A stretch of DNA of 64,000 nucleotides from Plantactinospora alkalitolerans (GTDB taxonomy: Bacteria; Actinomycetota; Actinomycetes; Mycobacteriales; Micromonosporaceae). The stretch covers positions 1-64,000 of the forward strand of contig NZ_JADPUN010000422.1 in NCBI RefSeq assembly GCF_015690345.1. The letters run 5' to 3'. Both the position numbers and the translations under genes were made by a program. Within the stretch, counting starts at the first letter, position 1, and each line of letters opens with the position of its first letter. The notes below the pieces were generated by a model. The model saw only the letters and a list, made by a program, of their open reading frames with translations. It did no database searches and was not told the origin of the DNA. This document shows, piece after piece, positions 63,999-64,000 of the stretch.

Positions 63999-64000
63999 TT

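Noticed and set aside
1-64000. Site-specific integrase and att sites
   Set aside because: No tyrosine or serine integrase catalytic domain was recognised. The zinc-ribbon protein at 60.9 kb lacks a catalytic part, so chromosome versus plasmid location cannot be decided.

Overview
The window is high-GC actinobacterial DNA, most like Micromonosporaceae. Support for this is the two DUF5753 helix-turn-helix regulators (one with a DUF397 partner), the graspetide cluster and frequent GTG starts. This taxonomic call is inference from gene content. From the left edge to about 55 kb it reads as one large accessory element, a conjugative plasmid or integrative conjugative element. There are no capsid, tail or terminase genes, and no integrase lies inside the window.

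Layout. 0-17 kb is a leftward block of small, mostly unknown, tightly coupled genes. It includes a membrane-anchored truncated hemoglobin, a DUF932 gene broken by one TGA, an HD (p)ppGpp-hydrolase-like protein, an Rnl2-type RNA ligase, two MazG-like paralogues, a DUF262 protein and a replication initiator with iterons inside its own gene. 17-20 kb holds a regulator and an apparently intact TnpB element flanked by a 23-bp direct repeat. 20-28 kb runs rightward and carries nucleotide and counter-defence functions: a NADAR-macrodomain fusion, an HNH nuclease, ThyX, dCTP deaminase and a SLOG protein. 28-29.8 kb holds a patch of CAGT/ACTG repeats and a leftward regulator. 30-46 kb is the transfer module: multi-pass membrane proteins, an FtsK/TraB-like ATPase of about 936 residues, then small genes, a Nudix hydrolase and a DUF5662 protein.

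46.3-53.4 kb is a rightward array of more than 30 tRNA genes and tRNA-like pieces. Interspersed are an HNH nuclease, a PD-(D/E)XK homing-type nuclease, a RapZ-C-like protein, a leftward DUF5753 regulator and a leftward zinc-ribbon protein. The array ends at a promoter, a Y-RNA-like structured transcript, a circularly permuted tRNA candidate and a TROVE/Ro60 gene with a complete MIDAS motif. 55-57.5 kb is a leftward aspartimide-type graspetide cluster (precursor, ATP-grasp ligase, isoaspartyl-type methyltransferase) facing a helix-turn-helix regulator. 57.7-64 kb holds ordinary actinobacterial genes: regulators, DUF397, two GNAT acetyltransferases and small unknowns.

Two sequence signals tie the element together. 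(1) A promoter family of the form TTGAC-N17/18-TAACCT drives the main units, and in several copies the -10 box lies in a palindrome TAACCTCGGTCA...TGACCGAGGTTA. This suggests one shared repressor. (2) About 22 intergenic gaps on both arms hold the same module: a GC-rich hairpin, then a small hairpin built on GCCA...GGC, then the ribosome binding site. The tRNA array, RNA ligase, Ro60 with a candidate Y RNA, the RapZ-C-like protein and the NADAR-macro fusion together suggest a carried kit for keeping translation running and undoing tRNA cleavage or nucleic-acid ADP-ribosylation. That joint role is inference.
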